Positions 45,310 through 59,660 of a stretch of DNA of 64,000 nt are shown here, piece after piece. The notes under the pieces are model-generated. The model was not told the DNA's origin. It saw only the letters and a list, made by a program, of their open reading frames with translations, and ran no database searches. The translations under genes and the position numbers were made by a program. This DNA is from Ascochyta rabiei (lineage: Eukaryota; Ascomycota; Dothideomycetes; Pleosporales; Didymellaceae). Position 1 is the first letter of the stretch; the number at the start of each line of letters is the position of its first letter. The stretch spans positions 1,163,501 to 1,227,500 of the forward strand of contig NC_082408.1 of assembly GCF_004011695.2 (NCBI RefSeq). Direction: 5' to 3'.

Positions 45310-48300
45310 ATTAATGTACACTACTATAGACAACCCTTTAGACTATATAGAGACACTGTCTTCCCTAATAGGAAATAGCTGTTAGGTTGTTATTCTAATA
45401 AAGGGAAGGTCTATCTAACTATCCTTTAATAGAAAGGAGGTTATAGAGTTCCTTAATAACTATAACTGCATAGCAGAAAACAGAGGGCTAAGTAACAAGT
45501 AGAAGGTTAGGGCCCTCTCTAACTACTGCTATAATTACTATAGGAGGTTTATTAAACGCCTTAAACTATACGCTTTAGACAATTAGGTTAAGCTTTAGAT
45601 CGCTATAAAAGATTACTAGAAAGACTAGGACACTGCTTAACGCATAGGCAATTAAGCGTTCCTTAAAGCCTATATTAAAGAAACCTCTTAAGCCTTCCCT
45701 AGACTATTACACTACTATACTAACTTTATAGTATACAGTAATACATATTAGAAGAATAATTAAATTCTAACCTTAGAGGAAGGATACTACTTCTTCTTAG
45801 GACTGCTAAAGGTTAATAAGGACCTTATCCTCTTTAATATGCAAAACAGACTAGATATAAAGGATTAATCTATTTATACTTAATAATATCTACAATTTTA
45901 TAAAAAGGGTGCATAAGCAGTGCTGAGGCTTAAAGGAATTAGCGCTTAGAAGGGATAATAAATATACTAAGGAAACCTAGCGCCTTATAAACAGCACTAA
46001 GGAGCTAATTAACGCTAAGTCTATTATTACCTAAGCTAAGGATTAACTAGCTAGTTAGGGTAGTAAGAGTAAAACACCTCTACCTCCTAGTGTTAATAAA
46101 GACGTTAAAGAGCTTGTCTAGGCAATAGGCAGATAGAAGCTATCCCTAGTAGAGGTTAGCACCCTTATAAACTCCAACAATTAGATAAGAGAGATCCTTT
46201 AGCCTTCTACTAATTACGCTTACTTTATTTCCTAAGCAACTAGAGCTAGTGCCACCTAGGAAAGGAACAATAGCTCTTACATTACTAACGCACCTAGGAA
46301 CGTTAACCTAAGATAAAAAGTAAACTACTCCTAAGGTAGAAAGTATAGTAACTCCTGTAATTTATATAGAGAGCTAAACTACTAAGCCTATAAGTGTGAA
46401 TTGTACAGAGCACTTACCTGTATAGGGTAGTACAGTTTTTAACTTAACTAAGACAGTTAACGCAGATACTACTTTAGTCCTGCTTACTATTAAATTAAAC
46501 CTATCTAAGGATCTGTCCTACCTACTTATTAACTTAATTAGTTAAAACAGAAGATTTAAGAGTACTTTAAAGTTTTACAGGATGTCCTAGACTAGCTAGC
46601 CTCTGCAGTTAAGCCTGATCTATTTAAAGGTGTAGACTCTAGGCCTAGAGGGGTAATATATAGATCTAGGCTAGGCCTAGACATATAGGGAAAGATTATT
46701 AGAAGTATTAGTGCACTAACTATAATAGATAATTACAAGCTAGACTATAAGTTATTGCACTCTTTTCAGAACTTCTAAATCCTTAATAATAACTATTATA
46801 AAGTTTATAGTCTTAATTATATTAATAACAGGAATATTATACTAGGGGCATATAACGTTAAAGATAGCTCCTCCTTAAATGCAGTAACTAGGTTAGACAA
46901 GGCACGCGACCGCTAAGTTAATACTGTCCTAGAAAGAGCTTAGAGAGCTACAGTTAGGAAAGAAAGACCTTTAACGTTTTAATAAGCTACAGTTAAGTAA
47001 GTATACAATAATGCTAGAGATAAGTTAGCAGCAGATATTAAAGACTTGTTAGGGTTAAGCCCTTTACTAATAGAGAGTAAGTAAATAATACCTTTTGCTA
47101 GTTAGCCTTACAGTTAGCTATATACCATTATTAAACTGCTATTATAAGAAAGGGTATTAGAAACTATTCTACTATTAAATTAGTAAAAGAGGAAGCATTT
47201 AATAACTAGCTTAGACAATAGAATAGCAGACTTACTTAAACTGTCTAAAAACAAGATTCTAACTGCAATTCTTTGTTAAGAAGTACAAGGGATTACTGTT
47301 AGAGACTTAGTCTCCTAGGGTTATATCTAAGCAATGTTCCAGAAGCTTATAAAGGAGTTAGACTCTAACCTAATAGTTCGCAGAAGCGTTAACGTGGCGA
47401 TCCTAGGGGCTAGGGGTTTAAACTAATTAGGAGTTAACAGGTCTTACTAGTTAACTGCTAATTAGCTAGAAATTTTAAGGGTCTGCACTAGCGCTAAGTT
47501 TAGCGAAAATTACCCTGCAATTAAGAACAGCAGGGCTTAATGCTTTAACGTTAGATTAGAGAGAAATGCTTGCAGGAGCTACTAGGTAGAAGCACACAGT
47601 AATATATAGGACAATAAAGATCCTCTAAATAAGCTAGCTAAAACTATAGAAACTACTAGGTTAGAGAAGCTAGTACACTAAGATCTACTAACGTGCTAGG
47701 CTTACATTAGGTTACATGCAGTTAGCTGCTTAATTAACACTAGAGCTTAGATAAATTTAATAAGGTTTAGTGCCTCTTAAGCGCTAGGAATAGTGTACAA
47801 AGAAATAACACACCTAATAGGAAAAGAGTAGGGTGTTATTACAGCTAATAGTAGTATAGATCTATTTGTTAGAACGTTGTAGAATGTCCTAGTCTAGATT
47901 AGAGAAGTTATAACCTTAACGCACTTTAGACTTGTAAGGAACCTAATAAGATTAGTTATCCTTAGAACGCTATAGTGCTTATTAGCAAGACTAGCTATAT
48001 AGTACAACGTTTTTAGAAGAACTACGTACTGTATTATATCTAATAATAGTAGGAGGAACGCTACCTTTATTGTATTAGACCTATCTCCTTATTACTCTAC
48101 CCTAGTTAAGTATGACCAGGATAAGGGAAAAGTTAGGGGAACTCCTTAATTAGGCTAGGATGTTCTAATACTAGTAAAGACCTAATAATACTAAAGTTCT
48201 ATTACTTAGTAGAAGTAAACTACTACTTCCTACGTACAACTATAGATTTAGGAATCTTAAAAGGCCTAGGTAGTTTTATCTTTACAAAGAACAATGCTAG

Positions 48301-51300
48301 CAGCCTCTAATAGATCTCTAAGGGAGGGGACCCTAGGCAGGTACATGCAGATAAGGACTTCCTTATCTTACTATCCTAAATAAACTTATAATTATTAAGG
48401 ATAAGAGGTTAGCATAACATAGTTAAAAACTAAGAAGTTAACACACTCTATAAATAAGTAGGGGTAAAGGTTTAACCTGTTAATAATCTATAACCTAATA
48501 AACCTATAGAACTTAGTTAGGAAGACTAGAAAAGAGTTGCATATAAACAACAGCAGCTAATACTTAGTTTAAGGCTATATAATATTAGGCCTTTTAATTA
48601 CTTATTTAAAAGGCGATATGCCCTGTTCCTAAGAGAAAGAAGGCTTACTCTCTAGAGAATAAAAGATTAGAAGTTTAGCAATACTCTATTCCTAGTAGAG
48701 ATAGCACTCTTTAAGGAAATAATCCTAAACAGAGAAGTAGCTATAGCTTTTACTTTTTCCAAATCTAGGCAGATTTAGAAGGAGGTTTCTCCTCTATACT
48801 AGATTAGGACAATCCTATATAAAGCTTAGCAGGTTAAGACCTTCCCTGTTATAAGAAGTCTAGAAGGGGAACTTATTAAGATGTTAAACAAAAGATTAGA
48901 ATAAGGAACACTTAAGCGATGTAACAGCTAATATAGAAACCTATAGTATTTAGTGTCTAAGAAAGACAGTAGATTCTAGTTTATTAACAACGCTTAATAT
49001 ATAAACAGGGTCTCTGTTTAAGATACAGGAACCCCTCTAACTATAGACAAGTTCTCTAAGAGGTTTACTAGCTGTAAGATTATGTTACTTATAGACTTCT
49101 TCTCTAGTTATAACTAAATAATACTTTATAAAGATAGCAGAGACATAATAGCAGTTATAACGCTAATTAGCCTTTTATAATTATATACCCTAGTTTAAGG
49201 GGCTACTAACTTAGTAGCTGTCTTCTAAAGAATTATAATAAAGATTCTTAAGGATTACTAGCTAGATACACTTCCTTTCCTTAACAACGTTACTAGTAGT
49301 AGCCTAAAGATAGATTATAATAGTAAGGAGGCTTTACCTAGTGTTAGGCGATATATGCTTAAGCACATCTAGTAACTTAACAGGGTCCTTATAGACGTAG
49401 AAAGAGCTAGAGGCATAGTGTTAGGACTTAAATGCTACTAGGGACATAATTAATTAGAGGTAGTTAGCTATAAGGTTTTAGCAGAAGGACAATATCTAGC
49501 ATAAAAGAAAGTTAACAAAATTGCAAATTGGCTAGAGTGTTAGAACCTAAAGGAGGTCTAGATGTTTATAGGAATTGTGGTTTACTACTATATCTAGATA
49601 CCCTTATTCGCCTTAAAAGCAAAGCTACTATTCTAGTTATTAAAGAATAACGTAGTATGGCAACAGGGCAATACAGAATAGAGCTTAATATCACTCCCAA
49701 AGGAGCACATTATTAACGCACCTACGCTTATAACAATATCTTATAAAAATCCTAGTTTAGTATTTCTCTTAGTTAATGTAAGTAATAAAGGCGCAGAAGC
49801 ATGCCTTAAACAAATAGGCCTAGACAGAAAACAACACCTATACCGATTTAAAAGCACTGTCTAGTCTAAGGTAGAAAGTAGGTAGCACTTAACAAAGCTT
49901 AAATACAAGGTAGTTATTTAGGCACTTAAGAAGTTTAGGATGTAGCTATATAGTATACACTTTGTTATTAAGACTAACACTTAAACATTAATTACCTAGC
50001 TAAACAGGTTGTTATTAGACCTTCTAGGCTTAGTTATAAACAGGTAGCTTGCTGCAATTCTACTCTAGAACTTTAAAATACGCTGTATACCAGGAAAGAA
50101 GAATATAGTTACAGACGCACTATTAAGATACCTAAAGCTAGAAGGGTAGAAGAACCTAGATAAACCTAAATCTGACGTTAAAGAGTTTGTTAAAAACCTA
50201 ATAGCAAACGTAGAGTCAGGTAACTAGGTTAACACAGGGACTACCTAGATTCTAAGACAGGAATACTCCTAGGAATTAGAGGACATTGCTGTTTTTCTAC
50301 ACTCCCTAAAGACCCTAGTTAGGTTAAGCAGGAAAGAGTACAGGGCTTAGAAGAAGAAAGCTATAAACTTCTTTAAGAGGGACAGCTACTTATTCTAAAA
50401 AACATTAAGGAATATTGCTATTAGGCGTGTAGTTAATAATGTAGATATCTAAACTGTAGTTATATAGGACATTTACTAAACTATTAGTTATAGGGGCATA
50501 AACGCAGTATTCTCTATAGTCTCTTAATAATACTACTAGCTTAACATGTATAGGAGTGTTAAGAGAAAAATCTCTACGTGTAAGAAGTGCTAACTTAGAG
50601 CAACTAAGATTATAAAGGATATGCTAACTAGTACCTACTCCTATACACTATAGGAGTTAGTTACTGTTAATATTATGCACATGCTAATAAGCAGAGGCTT
50701 CTAGTACCTAGTTGCAGCTAGAGAATACTTAAGTAGGTAGATAGAGGTAAGGGCGCTTTACAATAATAAGTTATTAACAGTAGTAAAGTTCCTATACAAA
50801 GACATTGTCTGCAGGTGGAGTACTATAAGAAGACTTATAGTTAACAGCAGGCTAGACTTTACTAAAGTAGTTAAGAGGCTTACTTTAATCTACAGGATTA
50901 AGAGGGTATAGGCATCTACACATAACCCTTAAGTAATAGGAAAAGTAGAGGGTAGACATAAACCTATTATTAACGCACTTGTAAAGCTTAAGGGGTTATA
51001 GGTAGACAACCTCCTAACAGTGCTCTTAGCTAACAGGATCTCTATATAATCTATAGGATACTTAGCATATTAACTTATTACTAGCTAGAACCTAGTTCTT
51101 CTAATTAAACTGTTACTACTAACATAGCAAACACTACCATTCTAGAAGGTTAAGAACAGGGCTTAACTACTCGCAATCAGGGCTATGTAGTTAGATCTCT
51201 AGGATTAGTTCCTAAAAGATGCAGTCAGCACAACTAATTAACTAAGAGCGTTAAAAAAGGAATATTAGAATAATAACAATACAGTTCAGCATAAGCAGAT

Positions 51301-51600
51301 TAACCCTAGAGACCTAGTTCTACTGTAGGACTTAGTAGGACAAATTAACATATCTAGAGATAAGAAGTTAAGAAAGAAGTAGCTTAGGCTATACTAAGTG
51401 TTACTTAACAGAACGCAGCTAGATAGGGGCACCTATTTGCTTAAAGACCTTAATAGGACCAGCATGCTATATACAGTACTAGGGTAGAGAATAAAGAAGT
51501 TCTATAAGCGTTTACTAGAGGATATTTAGTTAGAAGAGAGGGGACTTATAAAGGTATAGAGAGAAGATACCTAGAATTAAAACTATAAGGACATGTTTCT
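45310..51600 (+). pseudogene. gag-pol remnant of gypsy-3
   Basis: gag-like sequence from about 45310: MYTTIDNPLDYIETLSSLIG, EFLNNYNCIAENRGLSNKQK, LFNMQNRLDIKD. A retropepsin active site at about 47736-47744 now reads Asn-Thr-Arg in place of Asp-Ser/Thr-Gly, before AQINLI-like sequence. RT at 48.8-49.6 kb has FPVIRSLEGELIKMLNKRLE, FINNAQYINRVSV and LIDFFSSYNQI. RNase H and integrase (KCQLRATKIIKDML) follow to about 51600. Stops are frequent. This RT branch differs from the chromoviruses gypsy-1 and gypsy-2, and I saw no chromodomain. Confidence 0.8.
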
Positions 51601-52185
51601 ACAGAGCAGACAAAACAAGGCTGCTAAGAATTTAAGCACCCCTATTCTAGCAGGTAAGGGAAGAATACCTGCTAGTTACAATTTACTAAGTATTAAAATC
51701 CACCCTTAACCTCTTACACAGTACAAAAGACAGCAATATAAAATATACAATAACTTATCTAATTTAGACTCTAATAATAAGGAATAGTAGTGCAGTCTAT
51801 AGGACGGACTGCTAAAGATAGGGAGGTAGCGTCCTAACCGCCAAAGCTATAAGCTAATCAGCAGTTGCTAGGTCTTACTAGTTAACTCCTAATTAGCTAA
51901 AACTTAACGCTAGTAAAAGTAACTTAGCCTAGGCACTTACTAAGTACAGAGAAAGGTGCAAGCTAACAGCTTATAACTAAAACAACTGTTTATAAACAAT
52001 TAACAATTATAGCAAGTAAAAGTAAGTAAGTAAAACTATAAATAGTAAGTAAAAAATATAAATAGTAAGTAAAAGCGCAGAAGAAAAGTAGGCCTACAGC
52101 TGCCTAGGACACTCTTAAAGCAGAGCTACCCTATTACTTCTAACTCTCTCTTTTACAATATTAGCTTATAACTTCTTTATATCTA

Positions 52186-55100
52186 CTTAACTATATATAA
52201 AGTTTACAATATTACAGCAAAGGGTAATCGCACAGAAAGAGCTAGAACTAGAAGAAGGGGTAGTGTGGTAGTTATTAGTCTTAAAGGCTATTAAGAGTAA
52301 GGACATTACTAAGGTTGCTAATATCCTAATGCTATATATAGAGGGATCTACAGTTAGCTAGTTTATAATAGAGATTACTTAAGGAGAGCTACAGGCGCAA
52401 AGGGAAAGGCTTAACTTCTAGATAAGTGCAGCAGTTACTAAGTTTAACAAATTAGCAGCTATAATACACTTAATATTAGATATTATCTAGTAAACCCTAA
52501 ACCTAGTTACACAATACAGAGGTATAAGCAACTTTAATAGTTAATACCTAGCAATCTAATTAGCAACAGACTATAACTAGAGGAAGATAACAGAAATAGC
52601 ATAAGCTATAAAGTATATCTGCAAAAATAAGAATAGTAAAAATATTCTAGTAAACGTGGTAATACTATACTGTCTACAGTCTACTATAGAGTATATAACA
52701 CTTAACTTAATTATATACTATATCTGCTAAGTTAATACTAATAACCTTACTAAGTTTATTAACTTAGCAATTTACTAACGCCTATCTATACTATAAAAGA
52801 GGAGGGACAAGTTCTATAACTTAAGTAACTAGAATACAGTCTACTACGCCCTTACTATACTCTAGCAGGAAATAATAAACTTTATTACGCACCTAAATAA
52901 CAAGACCTACCTACTTATAGTAAAAGCAAAAGTACTAGGTAAAGGCATACCTAAGCTAAAAGCAATAGAGTAGAACGTGTGCCTAACTAGGGACCTAACT
53001 TTAAAAACATACTAATAGTAGATGTAAGCACTTACACTGTAGAAGACCTAACTACTAGCACTAATCTTTAACCTAAAAGGTGTTAGAACACCCTACTTGC
53101 TAAAAGAAAGGATTACTTAGGAGTAGGCAGCATTAAATGCTATAAGGTTTAGCTCTAAGAACTTCCTTACACTAATATAAGCAGCGCTAGAGTATATTCT
53201 TAACAGAGTTTAGACACTAGCCCCTTTAGCATTACTATCTAGGTTATAGTTACTTACTAAGCTAGCAACAAGCATAAGGACCGCAGGCTGATTAAGTATT
53301 TCCTTAGGAGGATTATCCCTTACTCTAACAAGGCTATAGACTAATACAAAGCTATTCCTAACAGGTAACAAATTCCCTAAGGATGTTATTAAAAGTATTA
53401 AACAAGAACACTAAAGGGACCTGTTGTCTGCAACACCTAACAACCTTAACTAGATAGCCTTTAAGTTAGGTGTTAATAAAACAGGAAAGCAGCGCTGCAC
53501 AATAGATGCAATTTAGGAGCACTAACAGTCTAGGGGAACGCAATTTAGCTCTGTCACTTTAGTGCCAGAGGACTATTAGACTAGGGAATAATTGTTAATT
53601 AGGCTATTAGAATTTAGATTATTTTAAGACGTTACAAGCCCTAAAGTTAACTACCTATTAACATTAGACGTTTAGTCTATGTAGAAAGACGTAGAGATTA
53701 GTAAAGACGTAATAAATAATATCTAGGATAGCGCTAAGTGCAAATATACTAATAGCTAATCTGCCTTTATTCTCCTCTGCACAAAGATTGGTTAAAAGCT
53801 CCTTAAGGATCTAGAGCGTGTGAAGCTCCTAGAGGTATAGGTCTAAGAGTGCTGTAAGAGAGGAGAAACTTAAAAGAAGGAAGGTGCTAGTAGAAGAATA
53901 ATTACCTACTACACAGTTAACCTGTTATAAGTTTACTTTCCCTATTTCTAGTACACTACTAGTAAACTTAGCTTACTGGTCTACACTCTTAACACTACTA
54001 TAATATCTAACCTACTTATACTAATACATAAGAATAAGACTAGCTAGAGAAAGTAGAGGAGTAACCTAAAAACTAGGATCCTGTTTTAAGAATAGCTCTG
54101 TACACTAAACACAATAGATAGTCTACAGTCCTATTAATTCTGTCTAGTTCCTACAGTACTTAACCTTAACTAGAGTAACTTTATTTCTAAGCACCTATCT
54201 TAACATTTTTAAGCTAAGGCAGACAGTCTAAACTAGAAGGGCACTATTATAGTCTCTGTGTTTGCCTCTATATTTTAAAATAATCTAGAACTCTAGAAAA
54301 TAGTAGATAAATGCTTTAATATATATAACTATTATACTTGTATAAAGTATAGTAAAAGCAACCTAGGGTAGTATAGGATTATGTACTACTCTGTTATCTA
54401 ACAGCTAGTAAGGGGTAATCTGCAGTACTAGCTTTACTATGCAGTACTCTGTTAATAAACTAACTTAATCTCCTACCTATACTACACTAAATACACTAAG
54501 CCTAGAGATTAGACGTTCTTTAAGTATGTAGATTGCAACCTCTATAATGCTATAGAGTTAGGTAGAGGAATAGACATAATACAGGGCTTAGTATCCTTTA
54601 ATAATAAAGATACAGACAACTGTACTATTACTCTGGAAGGCTTCTATAATTTAGTTCTAGAATACTTAGCTTAGAGGAAAGATAATAGAATTAAACAACG
54701 TAATAGTTATATTAAGGGGTAGGTAGATACAGTTAACTACCCTAAGTTAGCACAAGATGTAGTAGGTGCTAAGTAGAAGAAGTATCCTTGTAAGTATAGG
54801 GACGTTAGGATCTCCTACCTAGCACTGCTACATAGGTCTACTAGACTATCTATAATAAGGCGCTAAACTATACTCCCTTAGTACGTGCTAGTTACAGAGG
54901 ACAGAGAAACTATAGAGATTCTAGAGATAGGATTATATAAGGACATTGCTAGCTCTTATTAGATGCTTACGCTAGGACCCTTATTACTATTAGGTTATTT
55001 AAATAAGTATAGTAGTGCTCCTTATGCTTTCCTAGCAGACATAGCGCTAACTTTCTCTTCCTAGATTTCTAAAGCTATCTATTGCCAGGCTTAGTACAAC

Positions 55101-55589
55101 TCTTACCTATTCCAGCAAGAGATACTCTGTATTTCTAGTCTTAATAACAAGGAGCTTGTAAAGTTTCTTTAGAAGAGCAGGGATAACAACGTTGCTATAG
55201 TAAAGAGGCATTAGCAGTAGGTAAAGATGTCTAAGAAGTATTGCTTTAGGGCTAATAAAGAGTTAGGTATCTCTAATTAATCCTTCTTTACTAACAAAGG
55301 AGTAGTACTAGAACATAAGAAAGAATAGAAGTTATAGGACAGACAGTATACACAGAGGAGTGCTCTTAATAAGTTATTTAACAGTCTAACTATTAAAGCA
55401 ACAGAGGCTACTACCTAGATAACATACGAATTAGGCAGTGCCTTAGACTAGGGTTTATTAAGACACATACTAGACTCTCCTACCCCTAAGCTATTAGGAG
55501 ACTCTAGTTAACAACCTACTTAGGAAACTAGGGCCTTAACAAGATTGCAGAAACAGGGAGGTAGTAAGGGAAAGGAACAAGCAGAGTAA
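52186..55589 (+). pseudogene. Large additional frame (~1,130 codons) between integrase and 3' LTR of gypsy-3
   Basis: One plus-strand frame can be followed from about 52186 (ILQQRVIAQKELELEEGVVW) to TAA 55587-55589 (KGKEQAE). The only interruptions are single stops, nearly all TAG/TAA/TGA where Gln or Trp would fit. Readable parts include GTQFSSVTLVPEDYQTREQL, LTLDVQSMQKDVEISKDVIN, RKDNRIKQRNSYIK and ALTRLQKQGGSKGK. No P-loop, zinc knuckle, signal peptide or membrane segment is seen. It is in sense orientation and ends about 85 bp before the 3' LTR. Unknown family. Confidence 0.6.
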
Positions 55590-55675
55590 TAAGGGGGGTT
55601 AGTAATTAGTTTAGAGTTTAGTTTTAACTTAATTTATTTGCTTAATAGGGCTAAGCTCTTAGGGGGGGGGAGGTT

Positions 55676-55930
55676 TGTGCTAGTGCACACAGTAACTTCC
55701 TTAGTAAGAACTAGAATGCTTAGCTAGTGTATATAATCTAGCTAGCAGAGGAGTATAAGAGACCTTAACAGGAACTGTTAAGGAGAGACACCTACAACAA
55801 CAACTAGTAACACTTACTTATAGAATTTAACTACCGTATCACTTATCTCTTTAACCCTTAATAATGATAATAATAAGTATCCTCCCTGATGTGCCTGCTA
55901 ACGAGAAGCTTTAATACTTATACTGGAATA
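55676..55930 (+). repeat. 3' LTR of gypsy-3
   Basis: 255 bp, preceded by a run of nine G residues as polypurine tract. Confidence 0.9.
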
Positions 55931-55934
55931 GTAG

Positions 55935-58900
55935 TTAAAGGTTTCCTATATCTTTAAGTTTATTAGTAGCCCCTAATCTAAGATAATTTATGCTAGCGCG
56001 CTGTATAAGCAGATAATTTCTCTAATCTAGGTATGTGCTAGGTCTTTTCTATCCTAATTAGCCCTAGCTAGTATATAGTGTGATATTTTAGTTAATTTAC
56101 ATACTACTACTAGTATTAAGTTATACACTAGCCTAGCCACCTTGCTAGAAGGTAGTTCTGTAATAAAATCTATTATTACGTCCTCTTATAGTTAGCTTAG
56201 CACTAGTAAAGGTTATAGTAACCTATATAGTTTGTGTTAGGTAGTAGGTAATCTCCTATATACTAAGTAGTTATAGCAGTAGTTAGATATATCCTTATTA
56301 ATACCCTTTTAGGTGTATCTGCGCTAAATCTTCTCTAAGGTCCTTTATGCTCTAAAGTGTCCTAATATTAGGTTATTGTAACGTTCTTTAATAACTTATA
56401 CTTTATCTTTTAGCCTTATAAGTAAGATATGCCTCTTCTTAGCTATATTATCTTTTTCTAGGTTATTTTGTCCTATTTTAACGTTGCTTAACTCTTTTTT
56501 AGTGCTAGAGAGTTTGTCTGTGTTGTGTAAGTCTGTTATTAGCTCTGTCTAACTGTTCTTTCTTAATTCTTCTCTTTTAAGATCCCTTATGTTCTTTCTT
56601 TCTTTTATAGACAAACAAAGGGTTATAGCTGCTACTAGGGGAGTATTAGGGTTCCTTCTAGTTAGGATCTCCTAAAGCAGTTATATAAAAGCCTTATTAT
56701 ACTTTTATAAGAGGTCTTATACCTCTCTTATATAATTAGGACGCTATAAGGGTCTATCTACAGGGTTTATAGACCCTAGGTAATAAGTAATTATAAAGTT
56801 AAACTTAGATAACACTAAGTATGCCCTTACTTACTAATAGCTAAGAACCTTTATCTCTATAAACTATTTTAGGTTTTAGTAATCTGTTAAGATCTTAAAG
56901 AAGGTACTGTCTAAGTATCTTCGCTAATGCTGTAGGCTCTAGACAATTGTAAGAAGTTCCTAGTTGTAAGTATTATAGTTATACTCTACTTAGATTAACT
57001 TCTTTAAATAGAAGTCTACAGGCCTCTATTAGGCCAGCTTCCCCTCTCTAGGGACTAGTTAACTAAGGATTCCTAAGATAGCGCCTCTAGAGGTATCTAC
57101 TTCTATCCTAGTCTGTCTCCTAGGTATAAAATAAACTAAGATAAGTACGTTTATAAATAAATCCTTTATATTCTAGAAAGCTTATAGGGATTCTTTACTT
57201 AGCTTAAGAGGCTAACTCTCCTCCTTTCTTATTACTTAACTAGATTTGGCTAAATTTAGCCCTTTCTAGGTTAATTAGGTTAATAGTAAGGCTAATTTAG
57301 AAAACCTTATAATAAATCTCTAATAGTAGTTTATAAAGCCTATAAATACTTAGATATTACAAACTATGCGCAGGATTAGCTATTCTTAGATTGTTTTAAC
57401 CCTATCTAGGTTAATGCTTACCCCCTTAGGTAAGACTATATACCTAAGGTACTCTATATATTAATAGTGCTATTTACACTTATCTAAGCGTATATAGAGG
57501 TTTACTTTATAAAGCCTTTCTAAGACCTCCTTAATGTGTCTAATATAGTCTTCCGCTGTCTTAGAGTATACTAATATATTATCTAGATATATAATATAAG
57601 TTATATTAACTAATCCTATTAGTGCCTTATTTATATAGGCCTAAAATTAGGTAGGAGTATTTGTAAGTCTAAACAGTATTACTATATACTTAAAATGTCT
57701 ATACCTAGTTTAAAAAGCAGTCTTCTACTTATCCTCTTTTTTAATTTAGATATAGCAATATGCCTTATATACATCTAGTTTAGTATAGAACTTAGCTTAC
57801 GCTAGTTGTTCTAGTAACTCTATAATTAGTAGTAATAGATAGTAGTTTTTAACTATTATCTTATTCAGACCTCTATAGTCTACACATAGTCTTAGGTTAC
57901 TGTCTTTCTTCTTTAAAAAGAGAATAGGCGCCCCTACTAGCAACCTTAAGTGTTATATCTAGCCACGTTATAGATATTCTACTAGATACTTCCTAAGTAT
58001 CTCTAACTCTGTTGCAGATAGTCTGTATAACAGTTAGTAGGAGAAAGTAGCTTCTTCTATAATATTAATTACTAGGTTATGCTCTCTATACTCTAGTAGG
58101 ACCTAAGTATTATCTTCTAATCCTAAGTGCGCATATTTACAATACACCTCTAAAATTAGGCCCTTTTTAGCAGATATTAGGTTATATATACTTACTAAGT
58201 TCACTATATATATATAAATATCTACTAAGGGACTTCTTATAGTGCATTTAAACTCTTTAGTATCTTCTAACACTATTTTCTCTAGTTTAGGAGAGTCCTT
58301 ATACTTCTTCCCTTAGAAGAGTATACACTAGCTTAAATAGCTTAGCTTAGGGTTTGTCTAGTTAATTTAGAGTAATCTAAGGTATATCTTGTACCTTTGT
58401 AGGTCTGTAACTATAAAAGGTATCTATTAGACCTTCTGTCTTCTACAGGAGTTAATAATAGATACTTCTGCTGTAGTTACTCTATAGATAGGCAATTCTA
58501 CTCTGCCTATACCTTTAGCTACTATTTTATTTAATAGTATAACCTCTAGATCCTGCTCCTTTACTAGAAGAACTAAAATTAAGTTTAGTTATAACTCTCT
58601 ATCTATTAAGGCTTCTACGTTCTCTGTGTTACCTATAGATACTTTAACTGTAAGTAGGTATATATATTCTAGGTATACTACCTTATAAAGAGAGATATTT
58701 TTCTTCTTTTTCTTAGATAATTTAATATAGGCTATAAGAGAGGAGATTAGCTTTTAGGTCTCTTGTCTTTTTCTAACTTATCTAGAGTAGGGTCTTTCTA
58801 GTTTAACTTTAGCTTTAGGCAGTTAGGGCAGTAGTAACTAGTGTTTCTATACTTAAGGCACGCGTTTTAGGTCTTATATAGCCTATCTTAGCCCTTTTTA

Positions 58901-59660
58901 CCCTTTACTAGCTTCTTATAGAACTTCTTAGACTTAAATAACTTTTTTAGGGTTTTTATGTTCCCCTCTAACCTAGAGTTAGTAAATTAGCGCTTCTATA
59001 GTCCTTTGTTAGTTATCTTACCTTTAGCTAAAGTCTTCTTAGGTAGCTGTTAGCTATGCTAACCTAGTCTCTAGTTAATAATATTAGCTTATTCCTCTAC
59101 CTTTAGGATTAATTCCCTTTAATTATAGAGGATAAGAAATAAGTCCTTTTATATACTAGGGAGTAGTGCAGTAATATATTCTAGGACTTAAAGCTCTAGC
59201 ATATATAAGTTACCTAGTTCCTCCTATAGTAGACGTATAAAATCTAATAGATCTATAAGAGACTAAGATTTCTACTACTTATATTACTTTAAGGATTTAT
59301 ACGCTGCTTACTTATATTTAGCTAGTATTTCTAGAGTATCTAGTATAATTCTCTTTAGCTCTTGCTATATTAGTTTCTAGGTTAGCTAATTACAGCAGTT
59401 AGTTGTGTAGTAGGCCTACTATAACGTCTTTAGGTTCTCTAAGAGGTACCTTACACTAAAGTTAATCTTTTATTCCTCTATAAGGAAATTAACTAGAGAT
59501 TAAAGGAAGTATCTCTTACAATCTCTCTTCTAATAGTTATATTTAGCGCAGTTACGCTTTATATACTTCTATAGGGGTTTAAGTTATAAAAGATTTATAG
59601 ATAGAGATAATTATAGTTTCTTTACCCCTTTTAGTACTTTTTCGAAGGATAGGATTATTA
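55935..59660 (-). pseudogene. gag, protease, RT and RNase H remnant of gypsy-2
   Basis: Read leftward: a gag region near 59000-59650, then a Cys-rich knuckle region around 58850. RT at about 57300-57960 has [33 protein letters not shown] and YLDNILVYSKTAED (57540-57597). As in gypsy-1 the catalytic YLDD has become YLDN. RNase H continues to the gypsy-3 junction. Stops are frequent. Confidence 0.8.

Larger units (their letters stand above)
44513..55930 (+). mobile_element. gypsy-3: 11.4-kb Ty3/gypsy element inserted in gypsy-2
   Basis: Two 255-bp LTRs (44513-44767 and 55676-55930), TGTGC at the 5' end and GAACA/GAATA at the 3' end. Target duplication GTAG lies at 44509-44512 and 55931-55934 (4 bp seen). 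A G-rich polypurine tract directly precedes the 3' LTR. Plus-strand order: 76-bp tandem repeats, gag, protease, RT, RNase H, integrase, then a long additional frame. LTR differences are almost all transitions. Confidence 0.9.

Noticed and set aside
44513..55930. gypsy-3 as a Ty1/copia element
   Set aside because: RT and RNase H precede integrase, and the RT motifs are of Ty3/gypsy type.
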